NCBI GenBank assembly: GCA_017527155.1
Contig: JAFXQI010000043.1
Span: forward strand, 1-55,650
DNA length: 55,650 bases
From: Kiritimatiellia bacterium
GTDB taxonomy: Bacteria; Verrucomicrobiota; Kiritimatiellia; CAIQIC01; Lenti-01
Direction of reading: 5' to 3'
The position numbers and the translations under genes were made by a program. Positions 30,301 to 36,491 of this stretch are shown here, piece by piece. Positions within the stretch are counted from its first letter, which is position 1. Every line of letters starts with the position of its first letter. The notes beneath the pieces are model-generated. The model ran no database searches, had not been told where the DNA came from, and was given only the letters and a program-made list of their open reading frames with translations.

Positions 30301-33300
30301 GCATCGTACACGTCGAACGTCGGCTGGTTCGCCACGAACACGCTGTTGCTCACGTACAGGCGCCCGGAGGCCACGCTCACCAGCTTGCCCGTCGAGACCG
30401 GCGTCCCGTCTTCCGCCGGGTACGCCGACGAAACCACGCCCCCGATCCACCGGTTGGTGGCGGCGGGGATTGTGGGGACAAGCGGCCTGACCATGTAGAA
30501 TCCGGTCCGGAACGCATTCAGCGCCGCGCACTGCACGAACTCGTTCTGGTCCGATGCTGCGCCCAGCAGGAACGAACTGTACTTCGCCCCCGTCGACACC
30601 ACGTGGTAAAAACGGTTGGAACTCGATTCCGTCAGCGCCAGCCCCGTGTTGCCCCCGGCCAACCGGATGTCCCGCATCTCGATCTGTTGCGAACCCGACA
30701 GCTCGAGCACCGCCGACGCCGCCGAATTCGTGAACAAGCTCCCGCCCGCGGCCTCGTTCGTGCTCCCCTGGATCACCAGGTTGTTCGTCGCCCCCGGCGT
30801 CGATATCGCGATGGTCAGCGTCGAAGTCCTCGGATACGTCCCCGTGTCCACGTACACCGTGTCCCCCGGCTCCACCTTGTACCGCCCCAGCAACGTCTCC
30901 AGCGACAGCATCGGCGTCGCCGGCGACAACCCGTCGTTCGACGTCTTCCCCGCCGCCGTGCAGTACACGTCTCCGTCCGTTGCCGCGTCGTTCACGTAGT
31001 AGTTCGCCGGATCGTTCTTGATGGCGAACAGTGTCTCCGTACGGCCGTAGACGTTCGTGTTGCCAGCCAACTCGATTTTCCACACCCCCATCGACGTGCT
31101 GGGAAAATTCGTCGTGTTCCACGCCTGCCCGTTCTGGTTGATGTAGATGCCGTTCGTAATGGACTGCCACGTCTTGCCCCCGTCGCCCGAGAACTTGATG
31201 TTCACCCGCGTGTTGTCCGCAAACCCGTTGTACGCCCAGTACAGCACTGCCTCGCCCCTCACCGTGCCGCCGTCCGACATCGTCAGCGCCGTCAGCGTCC
31301 CGTTCGTGGGGCTTCGGCTCGCCTGCGCCGTATTCCCGTACAGCCCCACATTGATCCGTCCACCGTTCGGCGCCGTCTCGGCGGCGTATGGGAAGGTCGT
31401 GTTGCCCATGTCGATCAGCTTCGAGGTCGCCTTGTCCTTCACGAACTTCTTCGTCTCCGGATTGTACCGCCCGTACTGGCTCAGCGGATGGAAATCATCC
31501 GCCGCCGCATCCTTGAACTGGGGATCGAACCCGAAGCTGTGCATGTCGTTCGACCCGCCGGACGCCGTCTGCCAGTCGATCAGGAAGCGCGAGGGAGCCC
31601 CGCCCCCGAATCCGTCAGCCACGTACGCCCCGCTGTCCACCACCACGTCGTTGTAGTCCGACGAAAACCGCGACGGCTCGTTTCCGCGGTACACGTGCCG
31701 TCCCTGCCCCGACGCCAGCAGCACGCTGTTCTGCACGTCCACGCTTCCGCCAATCTGGAACACTCCGCCCCCGCGATTGTCCCGCACCACGCTGTTGTAC
31801 ACCCTCACCGTCGCCCCCGTCTTTGCCGCCACTCCGTTGTACAGGCTCTGCTGCACCAGGCACGACCTCAGCGTCACGTCCGCTCCGGCATCCGCGAAGA
31901 ACGCATTCGTCGCCGCATAGCCCAGCTGGCAGTTGAACAGTTCGATGTCCGAGCAGTCAGCGGCGTACCCCCCCGTCCAGGCGTTCGACACGCACAGCCC
32001 TTCCAGCCGGATGCTCTGTGCATCCGACAGCACCAGACCGTATCCCCCCGTTGTCCGGTACTTCTGCTTCAGCACGCTCGCATGCAGCGGATCGTTCGTG
32101 TTTCCCACGACCCGCAGCGGGGCGTTCGTGGTTCCGGAATCCTTGATTCCGAACACCACCGGCGCCTCTTCCTCGTAAGTGCCCGTGTCCACGTACACAG
32201 TGTCCCCGCCCTCCAGGTCGTACAGCTCCAAGGCCCGCCGCAACGAATCCAACGGAGCCGCTTTCGTCGCGGCGACGTTCGTCGGCTTCCCTTGTCCGGT
32301 CACATACACCGTCTCGTTCGTGTCCGCGGTCGCCAGGTAAATCTTTAGCGGGGCTTTTCGGATGGCGAAAAACACCCCGTTGTCCGACTCCACCGAACTG
32401 TCCGCGCGGCTGGTGACCCGCCACATCCCTGCCGGACTGTCCGCGAATTTCGACGCATTCCACGCAAATTCCCCCGCCGACGCCTGGATGCTGTTCGCCA
32501 CGTTCGACCACGTCGTCCCACCGTCCCGCGACACCGCCACCCGCACCGTTCCCGTGATTCCCCCGCCCGCGATCCAGCGCAACGTTGCCGTCTCGCTCCC
32601 CACCGACCCCGCGTCCGCATACGACACAGCCCGCAACCACGGACGGTCCAGCGCTTTGCTCGCCTCCGCCGTTCCACCGTACATCCCGATGTTCACCCGC
32701 CCGCCGTTCGGCGCCGGTTCGTCCCCACAGCCGCTGGCCGGATCGCCCGCATCCAGGAGCGGCGACGATTCCGTGTCCGACGTCCACCCCGCCGCCGTGT
32801 ACCGTCCCAACGTCTGCTCCGTCTTCAGGTGGTAGTCGTACGTATCCAGGTCCGCCAGCAACGGATCGCCCGGGATGCTGTGCATGTCCAACCCTCCAGA
32901 CATCTTCTGCCACGCCGCCAGGTTGTCCGCGTACGCACGCGTCAGCGTATTGTACGCCACCCGGCACCCACCGGCCGCGTCGATCCCGTTGTAGTCCATC
33001 GTCATCCCCTCCAGCGTCGAATACGAAACCAGCACGCCTCCCGCCCTGTCCGAACTCAGCACCGTGTTCCGGATATCCACTTCCGCGCCGGCACCCAGCC
33101 ACACCGCATTGTTCACCCCGTGGAACACGCAATTCTCAACCGCCACCCCGGACGCATTCGCCACCGACAGCCCCCGCCCGCCGCCTTCGAACGCCCCGTG
33201 CCGCACCTTGACCCCTTCCGTGTCGCCATCCACCGCCACACCCGCTTCGCGCACGCCGCGCAACTCCACCCCTTCCAGCGTGATGTTTTCCGCCCCCGAC

Positions 33301-36287
33301 ACCGATACGCCCGTCGTCGTGTTCGTCACAATCACGTTCCGCAACACAATGTTCGACGCCCCCGCCTGGAACTGGAATGCCACCGGCCGCACACTCTCCC
33401 GGTTCCCGAACTGGCTCCCGTTCGCCGCCCGGTTGGTGCTGCCGATGATCTGGACGGCGTTCGTGGCCACGCCGGAACTGTTCGCCGTGAACTCGATTGC
33501 TTTCCGTTCGTCGTAGATTCCCGTATCCACGTACACCCGGTCGCCCTCGCCCAGCGTGTATGCCTCAAGCAATTTGCTCAGCGTCCGCATCGGCATGTCC
33601 CGGCTCAAGCCCGAGTTGGCGTCGTCGCCGGGCGCCGTGCAATACACGTCGCCGTCCGTGCTCTCGTCGTTCAGGTAGAAATGGAACGATCCGTTCTTGT
33701 ACATGAAACTCGACAGGTTCGTGGAGGCAACCCCCGACGCCCCATCCAGCGTGATTTTCCACCGGGCGTAAAGCGCCGAAGGGTCGTTCGTGTCCGTGTT
33801 CCGGTAGAAATGCGTGCCGGACGCCACGTCCACGTTCTCCGCCAGGACCTCCCACGTCTGCCCGTCGTTCCGCGACAGCCAAATCGTCGCCGTCGCCCCC
33901 GACGCATATCCGCCCGCATTCCACTGCAGCGTCTGTCCGGCCTGCGCGTCCAGGGTGCCGCCGTCGTTGAAGGTATACGTCCGCACCCACGCCCCTCCCG
34001 GGCTCTTCGCCGCCTCGCCCGTCCCCCCGTACGCCCCGATGTTCACCCGTTGCCCGTTCGGGGCGGGCTCGTTCGTGTACGCCGTGCTGGCCGGATCGCC
34101 CGCGTCGATCAGCGCCGAACCCGTTCCCTCGTGGAAATCCCCGTTCTCCGCATCGACGAACTGCGGATCCGACGCAAAACTGCGCATCCATCCCGTCCCG
34201 TACCCCTGCAACGCCTGCAGGGTTGTCACCCCGCGGGTGTACTGGGCGTTGCCCCAAAGCACATTGTAGTCCCCCCGCGGGACGACCGCGGTGTTGCCCT
34301 GGTACAGGGCAAAGGCGCTCTCCGACGATCCGGCGACCACGCTGTTCGAAACCACCGTGTTGGTCGTGCACCCCAAGCCGAACCGGTTCCCGTACGCCAC
34401 GCAATGGTCCAGAACTCCATCTGCCCCCCAGAAGCCGTACATCGTGTTCTTCGCGAATACGCTGTGTTCCACCGTCAAATCGCTCGCGAGACCGCTGAGC
34501 CCGGTATAATTCCCCGTCATCGTGCAGCCTTCGACCCGCACATGCGCCGTCCCGTTGGTCAGCAACAACCCGTTCCGTCCTCCCGTCAGCGTCAGATTCT
34601 CCAGTTTGACGTATTCCGCGCGATTCAGAGTCAGGGCACTGAATGTCGTGTTGTCGGGGTCCAGCACCGTCCCGTTCGTGCTCCCCGAAATCGTCACCCA
34701 CGACGCCTCCGTCCCCCGGTGGAGCATCCCCACCACCGGTGTCTCCTCCATGTACGTTCCCGTGTCCACCCAAACCCGGTCACCGGCGCCCAGCGAGTAC
34801 GTGTCCAGCAAATCCGCCAGGCTCGCCTTGGGCGTTGCCGGCGTCACCCCGTCGTTCGACGCCTTCCCCGTCGCCGTGCAGTACACATCCCCGGTGCGGC
34901 TCCCGTCGTTCACGTAAAAGTCGAAGTGGCTCCCCTCCCCCGACCGCACCGAGAAAACCGCTCCGTTCGTCGCGCTCACCGCCGCGCTCTTCGAGCTCGT
35001 CACCTTCCACAGCGCCCGCGGACTCTCCTGGGCCGCCGTGATGGTCCACGTGTAGCGTTCGTCCGCCGCCGCTACCGTCCCCAGCGTCGTCCATTTCGCC
35101 CCCGCGTTCGTGCTGATCTGCACCTTGACGGTCTCTCCCTCCCCGAAATTCGCCGCAGCCCACTCCAGCACCGCGCTCCCCGTCGCCCGCCCCCCATGGG
35201 CGAACGTCAGCGCCCGCAGGGCGGCTCCCGTCGCGCTCTTGCTCGCCTCCCCCGTCCCCGCGTAACGCCCGATGTTCCCCCGCCCACCGTTCGGCGTCGG
35301 CTCGTTCGAATAGTCCGAGTCCGCCAATCCCGTGTCGATTCCAGGGCTGTACGCCACCGAAGTGTCCGTCACCCAGTTCCTCCCCGTCACCACCCCCTCG
35401 GCGTTCGTCGTGCATTTCATGTAGCCGTACGGCGAAAGCAGGTGGTAATCTCCTCCAGCCGCATCCGCGAAACAGGGATTTCCCATCTGGTTTCCGCTCC
35501 ATCCAGGAAGATTCGCGGCCACCTCTTCGACGTTCGCGTAATTCGGCCCGTACTGATTGGCGGCGTGGATGTTCTCGACGTCGAAAAGGCAGTGCTGCAC
35601 CTTCTCGGGAATGCCCGTGAAAAAAGCGCTCCCTGCAGCACTGACGATGCACTCCTGCAGACTCCAGCCGTCGGCATTCGCGATGTCAACGGGGGCGAGC
35701 AGCACGCTCCGGACAATGCAATGGTTCGTCACGCGCCCGTAGTCGACAATGGCCCGCCCCCCCCCGACACTGCAGTTTTCGATTTGCAGATTCTTGCCGG
35801 CCAGGGACCAAATGCCTATGCCACCTCCACTGCTACCCCGGATGTCACAATGCTTCAGTTGCCAATGATTCCCTTGGAACCGGAACCCCATTGACCCCCG
35901 GATTGAAAAGTTTTCCATCCGATAATGGTTTGCCGATCCTTGTACGAAAAAGGCCGTCCCGGATGCCGTCACGAACGTCCCGTTCGTGCTGCCCAACAGC
36001 GAAATGGGCTCGTTTTCGGCGCCGGAAACGCTGGGCAGGACCGACTCGTTGTACGTCCCCGTGTCCACGTACACCGTGTCCCCCGCCGACAGCTTCGGCA
36101 ACGCCGCCCCGATGGTCAAAAACGGCGTCGCCGGCGTCTGCCCGTCGTTCGCGTCGTTCCCCGTCGCCGTGCAGTACGTGTCGCCGGTGCGGCTCCCGTC
36201 GTTGACATACCAATCCTTCGCCGCCGCCGCCGTGGCCGCCAGGGCCAGCACAACCGCCGCAATTCCGGAATAGAAGCTGTTTTTCAT
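18348..36287 (-). CDS. Giant 13-module secreted beta-helix surface protein
   Basis: 5,979-residue exported protein. A signal peptide (MKNSFYSGIAAVVLALAATA, cleavage near AAA-KDW) is followed by 13 modules of about 415-480 residues. Each module has: a header with (Y/F)YVND-x-GDVYCTA-x-G, ND-G-P-TP and GD-VYVDTGTY; a parallel beta-helix region in the style of pectate-lyase/DUF1565 proteins; a D-HS-DP-FAD-GDFH block ending PNGGR-NIG-YGGT-ASK; and an Ig/BNR-like strand set (DGG-TW-I). A short unique end finishes MTNGVYVP, with no LPXTG, PEP-CTERM or autotransporter barrel visible. I infer an adhesin or polysaccharide-contacting role. The ATG at 36287 has GAGGTG 7 nt upstream. No internal stop or frameshift was seen. 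Confidence 0.93.
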   Translation of the reverse strand: MKNSFYSGIAAVVLALAATAAAAKDWYVNDGSRTGDTYCTATGNDANDGQTPATPFLTIGAALPKLSAGDTVYVDTGTYNESVLPSVSGAENEPISLLGSTNGTFVTASGTAFFVQGSANHYRMENFSIRGSMGFRFQGNHWQLKHCDIRGSSGGGIGIWSLAGKNLQIENCSVGGGRAIVDYGRVTNHCIVRSVLLAPVDIANADGWSLQECIVSAAGSAFFTGIPEKVQHCLFDVENIHAANQYGPNYANVEEVAANLPGWSGNQMGNPCFADAAGGDYHLLSPYGYMKCTTNAEGVVTGRNWVTDTSVAYSPGIDTGLADSDYSNEPTPNGGRGNIGRYAGTGEASKSATGAALRALTFAHGGRATGSAVLEWAAANFGEGETVKVQISTNAGAKWTTLGTVAAADERYTWTITAAQESPRALWKVTSSKSAAVSATNGAVFSVRSGEGSHFDFYVNDGSRTGDVYCTATGKASNDGVTPATPKASLADLLDTYSLGAGDRVWVDTGTYMEETPVVGMLHRGTEASWVTISGSTNGTVLDPDNTTFSALTLNRAEYVKLENLTLTGGRNGLLLTNGTAHVRVEGCTMTGNYTGLSGLASDLTVEHSVFAKNTMYGFWGADGVLDHCVAYGNRFGLGCTTNTVVSNSVVAGSSESAFALYQGNTAVVPRGDYNVLWGNAQYTRGVTTLQALQGYGTGWMRSFASDPQFVDAENGDFHEGTGSALIDAGDPASTAYTNEPAPNGQRVNIGAYGGTGEAAKSPGGAWVRTYTFNDGGTLDAQAGQTLQWNAGGYASGATATIWLSRNDGQTWEVLAENVDVASGTHFYRNTDTNDPSALYARWKITLDGASGVASTNLSSFMYKNGSFHFYLNDESTDGDVYCTAPGDDANSGLSRDMPMRTLSKLLEAYTLGEGDRVYVDTGIYDERKAIEFTANSSGVATNAVQIIGSTNRAANGSQFGNRESVRPVAFQFQAGASNIVLRNVIVTNTTTGVSVSGAENITLEGVELRGVREAGVAVDGDTEGVKVRHGAFEGGGRGLSVANASGVAVENCVFHGVNNAVWLGAGAEVDIRNTVLSSDRAGGVLVSYSTLEGMTMDYNGIDAAGGCRVAYNTLTRAYADNLAAWQKMSGGLDMHSIPGDPLLADLDTYDYHLKTEQTLGRYTAAGWTSDTESSPLLDAGDPASGCGDEPAPNGGRVNIGMYGGTAEASKALDRPWLRAVSYADAGSVGSETATLRWIAGGGITGTVRVAVSRDGGTTWSNVANSIQASAGEFAWNASKFADSPAGMWRVTSRADSSVESDNGVFFAIRKAPLKIYLATADTNETVYVTGQGKPTNVAATKAAPLDSLRRALELYDLEGGDTVYVDTGTYEEEAPVVFGIKDSGTTNAPLRVVGNTNDPLHASVLKQKYRTTGGYGLVLSDAQSIRLEGLCVSNAWTGGYAADCSDIELFNCQLGYAATNAFFADAGADVTLRSCLVQQSLYNGVAAKTGATVRVYNSVVRDNRGGGVFQIGGSVDVQNSVLLASGQGRHVYRGNEPSRFSSDYNDVVVDSGAYVADGFGGGAPSRFLIDWQTASGGSNDMHSFGFDPQFKDAAADDFHPLSQYGRYNPETKKFVKDKATSKLIDMGNTTFPYAAETAPNGGRINVGLYGNTAQASRSPTNGTLTALTMSDGGTVRGEAVLYWAYNGFADNTRVNIKFSGDGGKTWQSITNGIYINQNGQAWNTTNFPSTSMGVWKIELAGNTNVYGRTETLFAIKNDPANYYVNDAATDGDVYCTAAGKTSNDGLSPATPMLSLETLLGRYKVEPGDTVYVDTGTYPRTSTLTIAISTPGATNNLVIQGSTNEAAGGSLFTNSAASAVLELSGSQQIEMRDIRLAGGNTGLALTESSSNRFYHVVSTGAKYSSFLLGAASDQNEFVQCAALNAFRTGFYMVRPLVPTIPAATNRWIGGVVSSAYPAEDGTPVSTGKLVSVASGRLYVSNSVFVANQPTFDVYDAGVGGVAGDYNFYCMPHAESRLGRLALGEIYGVNEASFGALPAWQAWSGCDAHSLVGNPLFADLAGGDLHPKSQGGRYSPAEEKWVNDEVTSPLVDTADPDYPFAAEPAPNGGRADMGFWGNHALASKTPTNQASYVIATLNGGGVVSNKVTLSWIPQGVATGAEQRVRIMVSTNGGESFTAVSNNVPSAAGSIQWDASGRASCPTMRWQVQNMTNTSWTVQSEADFLLRNGPMSYYVNDGETAGDVYCTAAGAPENSGTVPGSPLDSLVAVLERYDLEPGDTVYMDAGSHAFEKAVAWDYTDGGTAAAPAVLQGSTNAAAPTVWTGAGLRLGNVRGVEIRDVAFRGVEKTAEAVGVKNAENLVLDGVDVRGAKGNGFEVESSAEITLRHFSASGSRTNGVAAGGVKGLHLESGVLASNAVSLLVRSALLNGTGSGYTNSYVTMTNCSLDASGYRVPAIELRGTLMADYNNYDVKNGGLVAVSYLGSFLKEYNSVGDWSAESGMDRHSLSHDPQFADAAAGDFRLKSQGNGDATTSSLVDAGNPLSACTAEPDPNGGRINIGRHGNTPLAAKTPTNAMLTLVSFHDGGRASGTNAVVAWNYTGKDSDKLKISYSADGGATWTVLATGVSAGLGSWTWNTETSAQSVQAKLKLESATTNAITDGVFSVRNTPFTFYVNDGSRTGDVYCTAVGRNTNDGLSPATPMLNLNSLLEKYDLEAGDTVYIDTGTYDPGVNPWRITQADSAGIDEDGKVKEPAVVFQGATNSLLNGTVLNRNGQEIGIQVDYAAGVELRNITVSNTSGQAVSINNSHAVKLEWMVANQANSGFYLSTGAGSGLEVRRCVTLNAQNGVSVMSRDTRTTNVVVFPLIENCVFWGTSGYAVKLGAEHRATVRNSILSVSPGHYVYGLDSRAQLTADYNAVPVSDGVRVYEERQDKMVAPVPVVYESLGAWAEASGQDLHSYDGVPKIADTNNYDFHLLSQTGRWNAVTEKWVKDKETSPLIDAGAPETEFASELAPNGGRANIGLYGGTEFASKTPTNSLVRLLTLNRGGVASGLVSLNWLVTGAATGAVFDVEFSPDDGASWQRIAGGLSAALGGLRWNSSAVASTPIGRWRLTDAGSGKVWATSEAAFVLHNGGIAYYVNDSFVDGDVYCTAPGASSNTGLTPDSPKRWMSEIIEAYNLEPGDVVYVDTGDYLVDSETVWGDLDSGAIGGGSGERVLLQGSTNESEGGSRFILASEEQNGIVFDGAYGVELDSLTVVGGASSIGLSESYNIEGRWLRLQDASNAVVVNQSSNVVLDHVVLRNNGIGVSVSGLRTGDVLVNHSVLWGNRYGIHVNQAKVAMSNSIVHAEGNGSFAYYVRADRPPFSLRGDYNGLHVADRGQVAGYQTGNDASARTSVYATVSAWGNFSGNDTHSLPNDPRVADAAAGDFHLKSQGGRLHWNEDGTAAWVFDPVSSTLLDAGNPADASWTAEPDPNGRRLNIGLYGGTAEASRSVAAGTLTLLSLNDGGTASGETELLWTVGGAATNYSVCLDYSPDNGNSWTNIVCGIPATEGRYLWDSTDYGRSALGRWRAYCVENTSIEAASLSTFVLRNGGSIYYYVNNALETNDVYCTAAGDDGNDGLTTGTPKASVQAILDAYELAPEDVVLVDAGTYSLTSPLVIDQTDSGWLDEKGNPCYVTIQGSTNPAAPTVLMTPSRSYDCVVKFSYAEYVKLKDLTVRNAVTGVDFDHAVGCRLENMVARENNNSGVNLGVYCASNVLQNTILWNNLSRTGGVAVAVGQADVQLENCVLWGSPISIQIDQGSVCMTNSVAYASGSSGRMCLFGVSSSPESFSGDYNCYYAADSALIAENRLMTGGSDYYNNLPAWRGATGGDRHSMLVDADPGFVNANRGNFHLVSRMGSYPDWQADADLTNSVLIDAGCPASGWENEPEPNGGIVNIGAFGNTAQASLSETGKWVRAVSYNEGGTMSSDVLLYWNYGGMGPGTKVRLDYSIDYEETWQPIVTDLEVGQREYEWDVSQLPLCLALKWRIQVQDELEVQDATDNFAMVKTHTYDYYINDASRDGDVYCKAAGMSWYDGATGTNAASPLDSLNDLLALYPVGAGDRIFIDTGTYELMDAIRFTDQQMGAQGMPLEIIGSANWVAGGTLFTGFEGRHDGLQLVNIRYVELSNLRFTEMRNGLAMQYADGIRLSGIESFGNRTNGISAVSCGAVDIANSLLYRNGSFGYASEGQKGSNTVRNATFWGNGRGAVRNTLGTLDIRNSILVQTNKMALCFINGNANIQGDYNLYQVPEGGLVATNSYLKAAYWNLSQWMDANNNVHSWVGDPLFADAENGDFHLQSRAGRWHAGTWVVDADTSWAIDAGDPAAMVGHEPAPNGGRINLGRYGGTEMASKTDSSVPGVYPLTFRDGGVASYGQLLAWLYRGLATSNRVDVQYAPDGVTWQTVDTVRINQSPYEWLSTDDPSPEALWRVVLVGNTNVVGATDTTFIFRPKPLIYYVNDSSRTGDVYTTAVGSSTNRGYRPESPLDSVQSVFARYTLAGGDRVLIDTGTYEADEPLTLTSVHSGRAAAHVGIAGSTNEAAGGSWIVAAEGMDRPAFDLYGVSYIDLSDLHIGGFTNGVAFDQNASYCVLSNLDVTESSGEGITISQSRYIDLQRVLVRNGMTNGIGISQSTYTTMDGCVVWSNAASALIFGQGAQLGITNSVLSAFGVGNYCIESPTNISLQADYNDLYVAGGAEVASVNGMQYPRTPQWVAASRQDIHSLSADPLFADPANGDFHPRSRAGRYDPKTGRWVKDTAVAGMPDYSPLIDMGSTNAPWADEPAPNGGRRNIGLYGGTWQASKSNTNAWFQAVTAMAGGLAEGTFYLVWGWGGAMDPNADAMLWYSYDDGQNNWVYIGTAKAGAGQYYWESAKTQAGTFRWPTSPAARWKIHLTDNTNVWDMTDVRFGLHNSPFTFYLNDLSQDGDIYTTAVGNDANLGCYPAAPLLTLQALLENEDFEPTDQILVDTGTYYLGDTNRPISWEAADSGAQGKPVVLAGSTNGSVFVASNLFAAGHIFTSEASWLDIRDIALLGGPVVFNGSSLVVSNLAVSNGTLAIQSENSLFSGADVWRGSATVAGSGNRVEGLETRWGTVTLTGTNVALVNSLVYVTNASATGIAVRAVGAAVSNSTVVATRGTAVAKELSGALWLGHNILVAGTTSGNGSAIDWKDGGLVSDWNDLVAGPDAWIGSRHGKWERLAYWQTASGQDAHSVSFEPGFQNEQAGDFHLNSKVGRYKDGDWKTDGEHSPVIDLGNPSLGSGNELMPNGYRRNLGAYGGTPQASKSLTNRWVTALTANDGGVLKGSNVVLRWAAGGITGTETATIAYSADGGTTWSNIAIGVSLSTTPSGGEWTWNSAALPNSFNALWRITVDGSGEYDVCDKPFSLRNKVQAFYVNDALDADDIYCTAAGSVTNNGLTAATPKATLQAILDEYDLEGGDTVYVDSGAYPESVRVIWSRSGEEGVPVRIVGNTNLLGKTMFSGSGRTNYVFDVKASDFELSHLGLTDAANGVMLETNVNVTLSGMLFQKSTNGVVALATTNLAIRNSAFWNTQVGADIAWARDTSLENLTFALPTRAALKLSNLEGANLIQNNIYVPTNGAAVYAIGSETSILQNASMDYNLYDFGAETSSGDVHGWFFAGAPADMRHWHLEMRNDWRSAITNADLFQLSAARFDAHPKSTVGRFLATAVGGSWKKDSVTSWAVDHGNPFESLGAEPKVNGGRRNIGAYGGTVQASKSATNMWDRYDLRTLDGAAQTLRSTDPDWPLVWSAELLGTNKNENVIVWFTSTGEDPKGWIELTRCDAFSEHFLWNIADEKFLTGSGQWLITDTASNILAISSANLTITRDPLGISRAPYDANGLMRFEWKGGLGGQHYWILYSDDFGKSWCMWPARYNGPAKIHRSNFTLSEGEATSTFEDRTSYEHRTRWYTITTNDPTSMMTNGVYVP
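18351..36215 (-). repeat. 13 tandem coding modules inside the giant gene
   Basis: Module headers (the YVND motif) lie near 36206, 34911, 33672, 32338, 30994, 29590, 28275, 26882, 25500, 24130, 22808, 21434 and 20005, a step of 1.24-1.43 kb. Module 4 is the most diverged: its header reads YLATADTNETVYVTG and lacks the usual VND and the Cys. Protein similarity between modules is clear while the DNA has diverged, so the expansion is old and not an assembly artefact. Confidence 0.85.
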
Positions 36288-36335
36288 TCTGCACCTCGTC
36301 TGTACATGCACCAAGACTCTATGCATGGGATTTGT

Positions 36336-36364
36336 ACTTTACTTCTTTCCCGGGCGCATGGCAA
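36336..36364 (-). promoter_or_regulatory. Promoter of the giant gene
   Basis: On the minus strand TTGCCA (36359-36364), 17 bp, TAAAGT (36336-36341). The predicted leader is about 45 nt and ends with GAGGTG before the ATG at 36287. The insertion sequence begins 30 bp upstream of the -35 box, so it may have cut off any activator site. Confidence 0.55.
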
Positions 36365-36491
36365 GCCGAAGCACCCTCATTTCGCACCCCCGCGGTTTGT
36401 CATAACAGAGGACACTCTTTGAAAACGGGCGAGGGAAGGGAGGGGAGCCCGTTTGTCAAATAGTGGACACCCGATGGGGTAGAACGGAGGC

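Noticed and set aside
18348-36287. The module array as a CRISPR or DNA tandem-repeat artefact
   Set aside because: Repeats are about 1.3 kb, diverged at DNA level and held in one reading frame, so they are coding modules.
18420-36300. Many plus-strand frames opposite the giant gene (for example 21456-26363, 1,635 codons)
   Set aside because: They are Arg/His/Pro-rich reverse-strand shadows of the repeated modules, with no start signals or domains.
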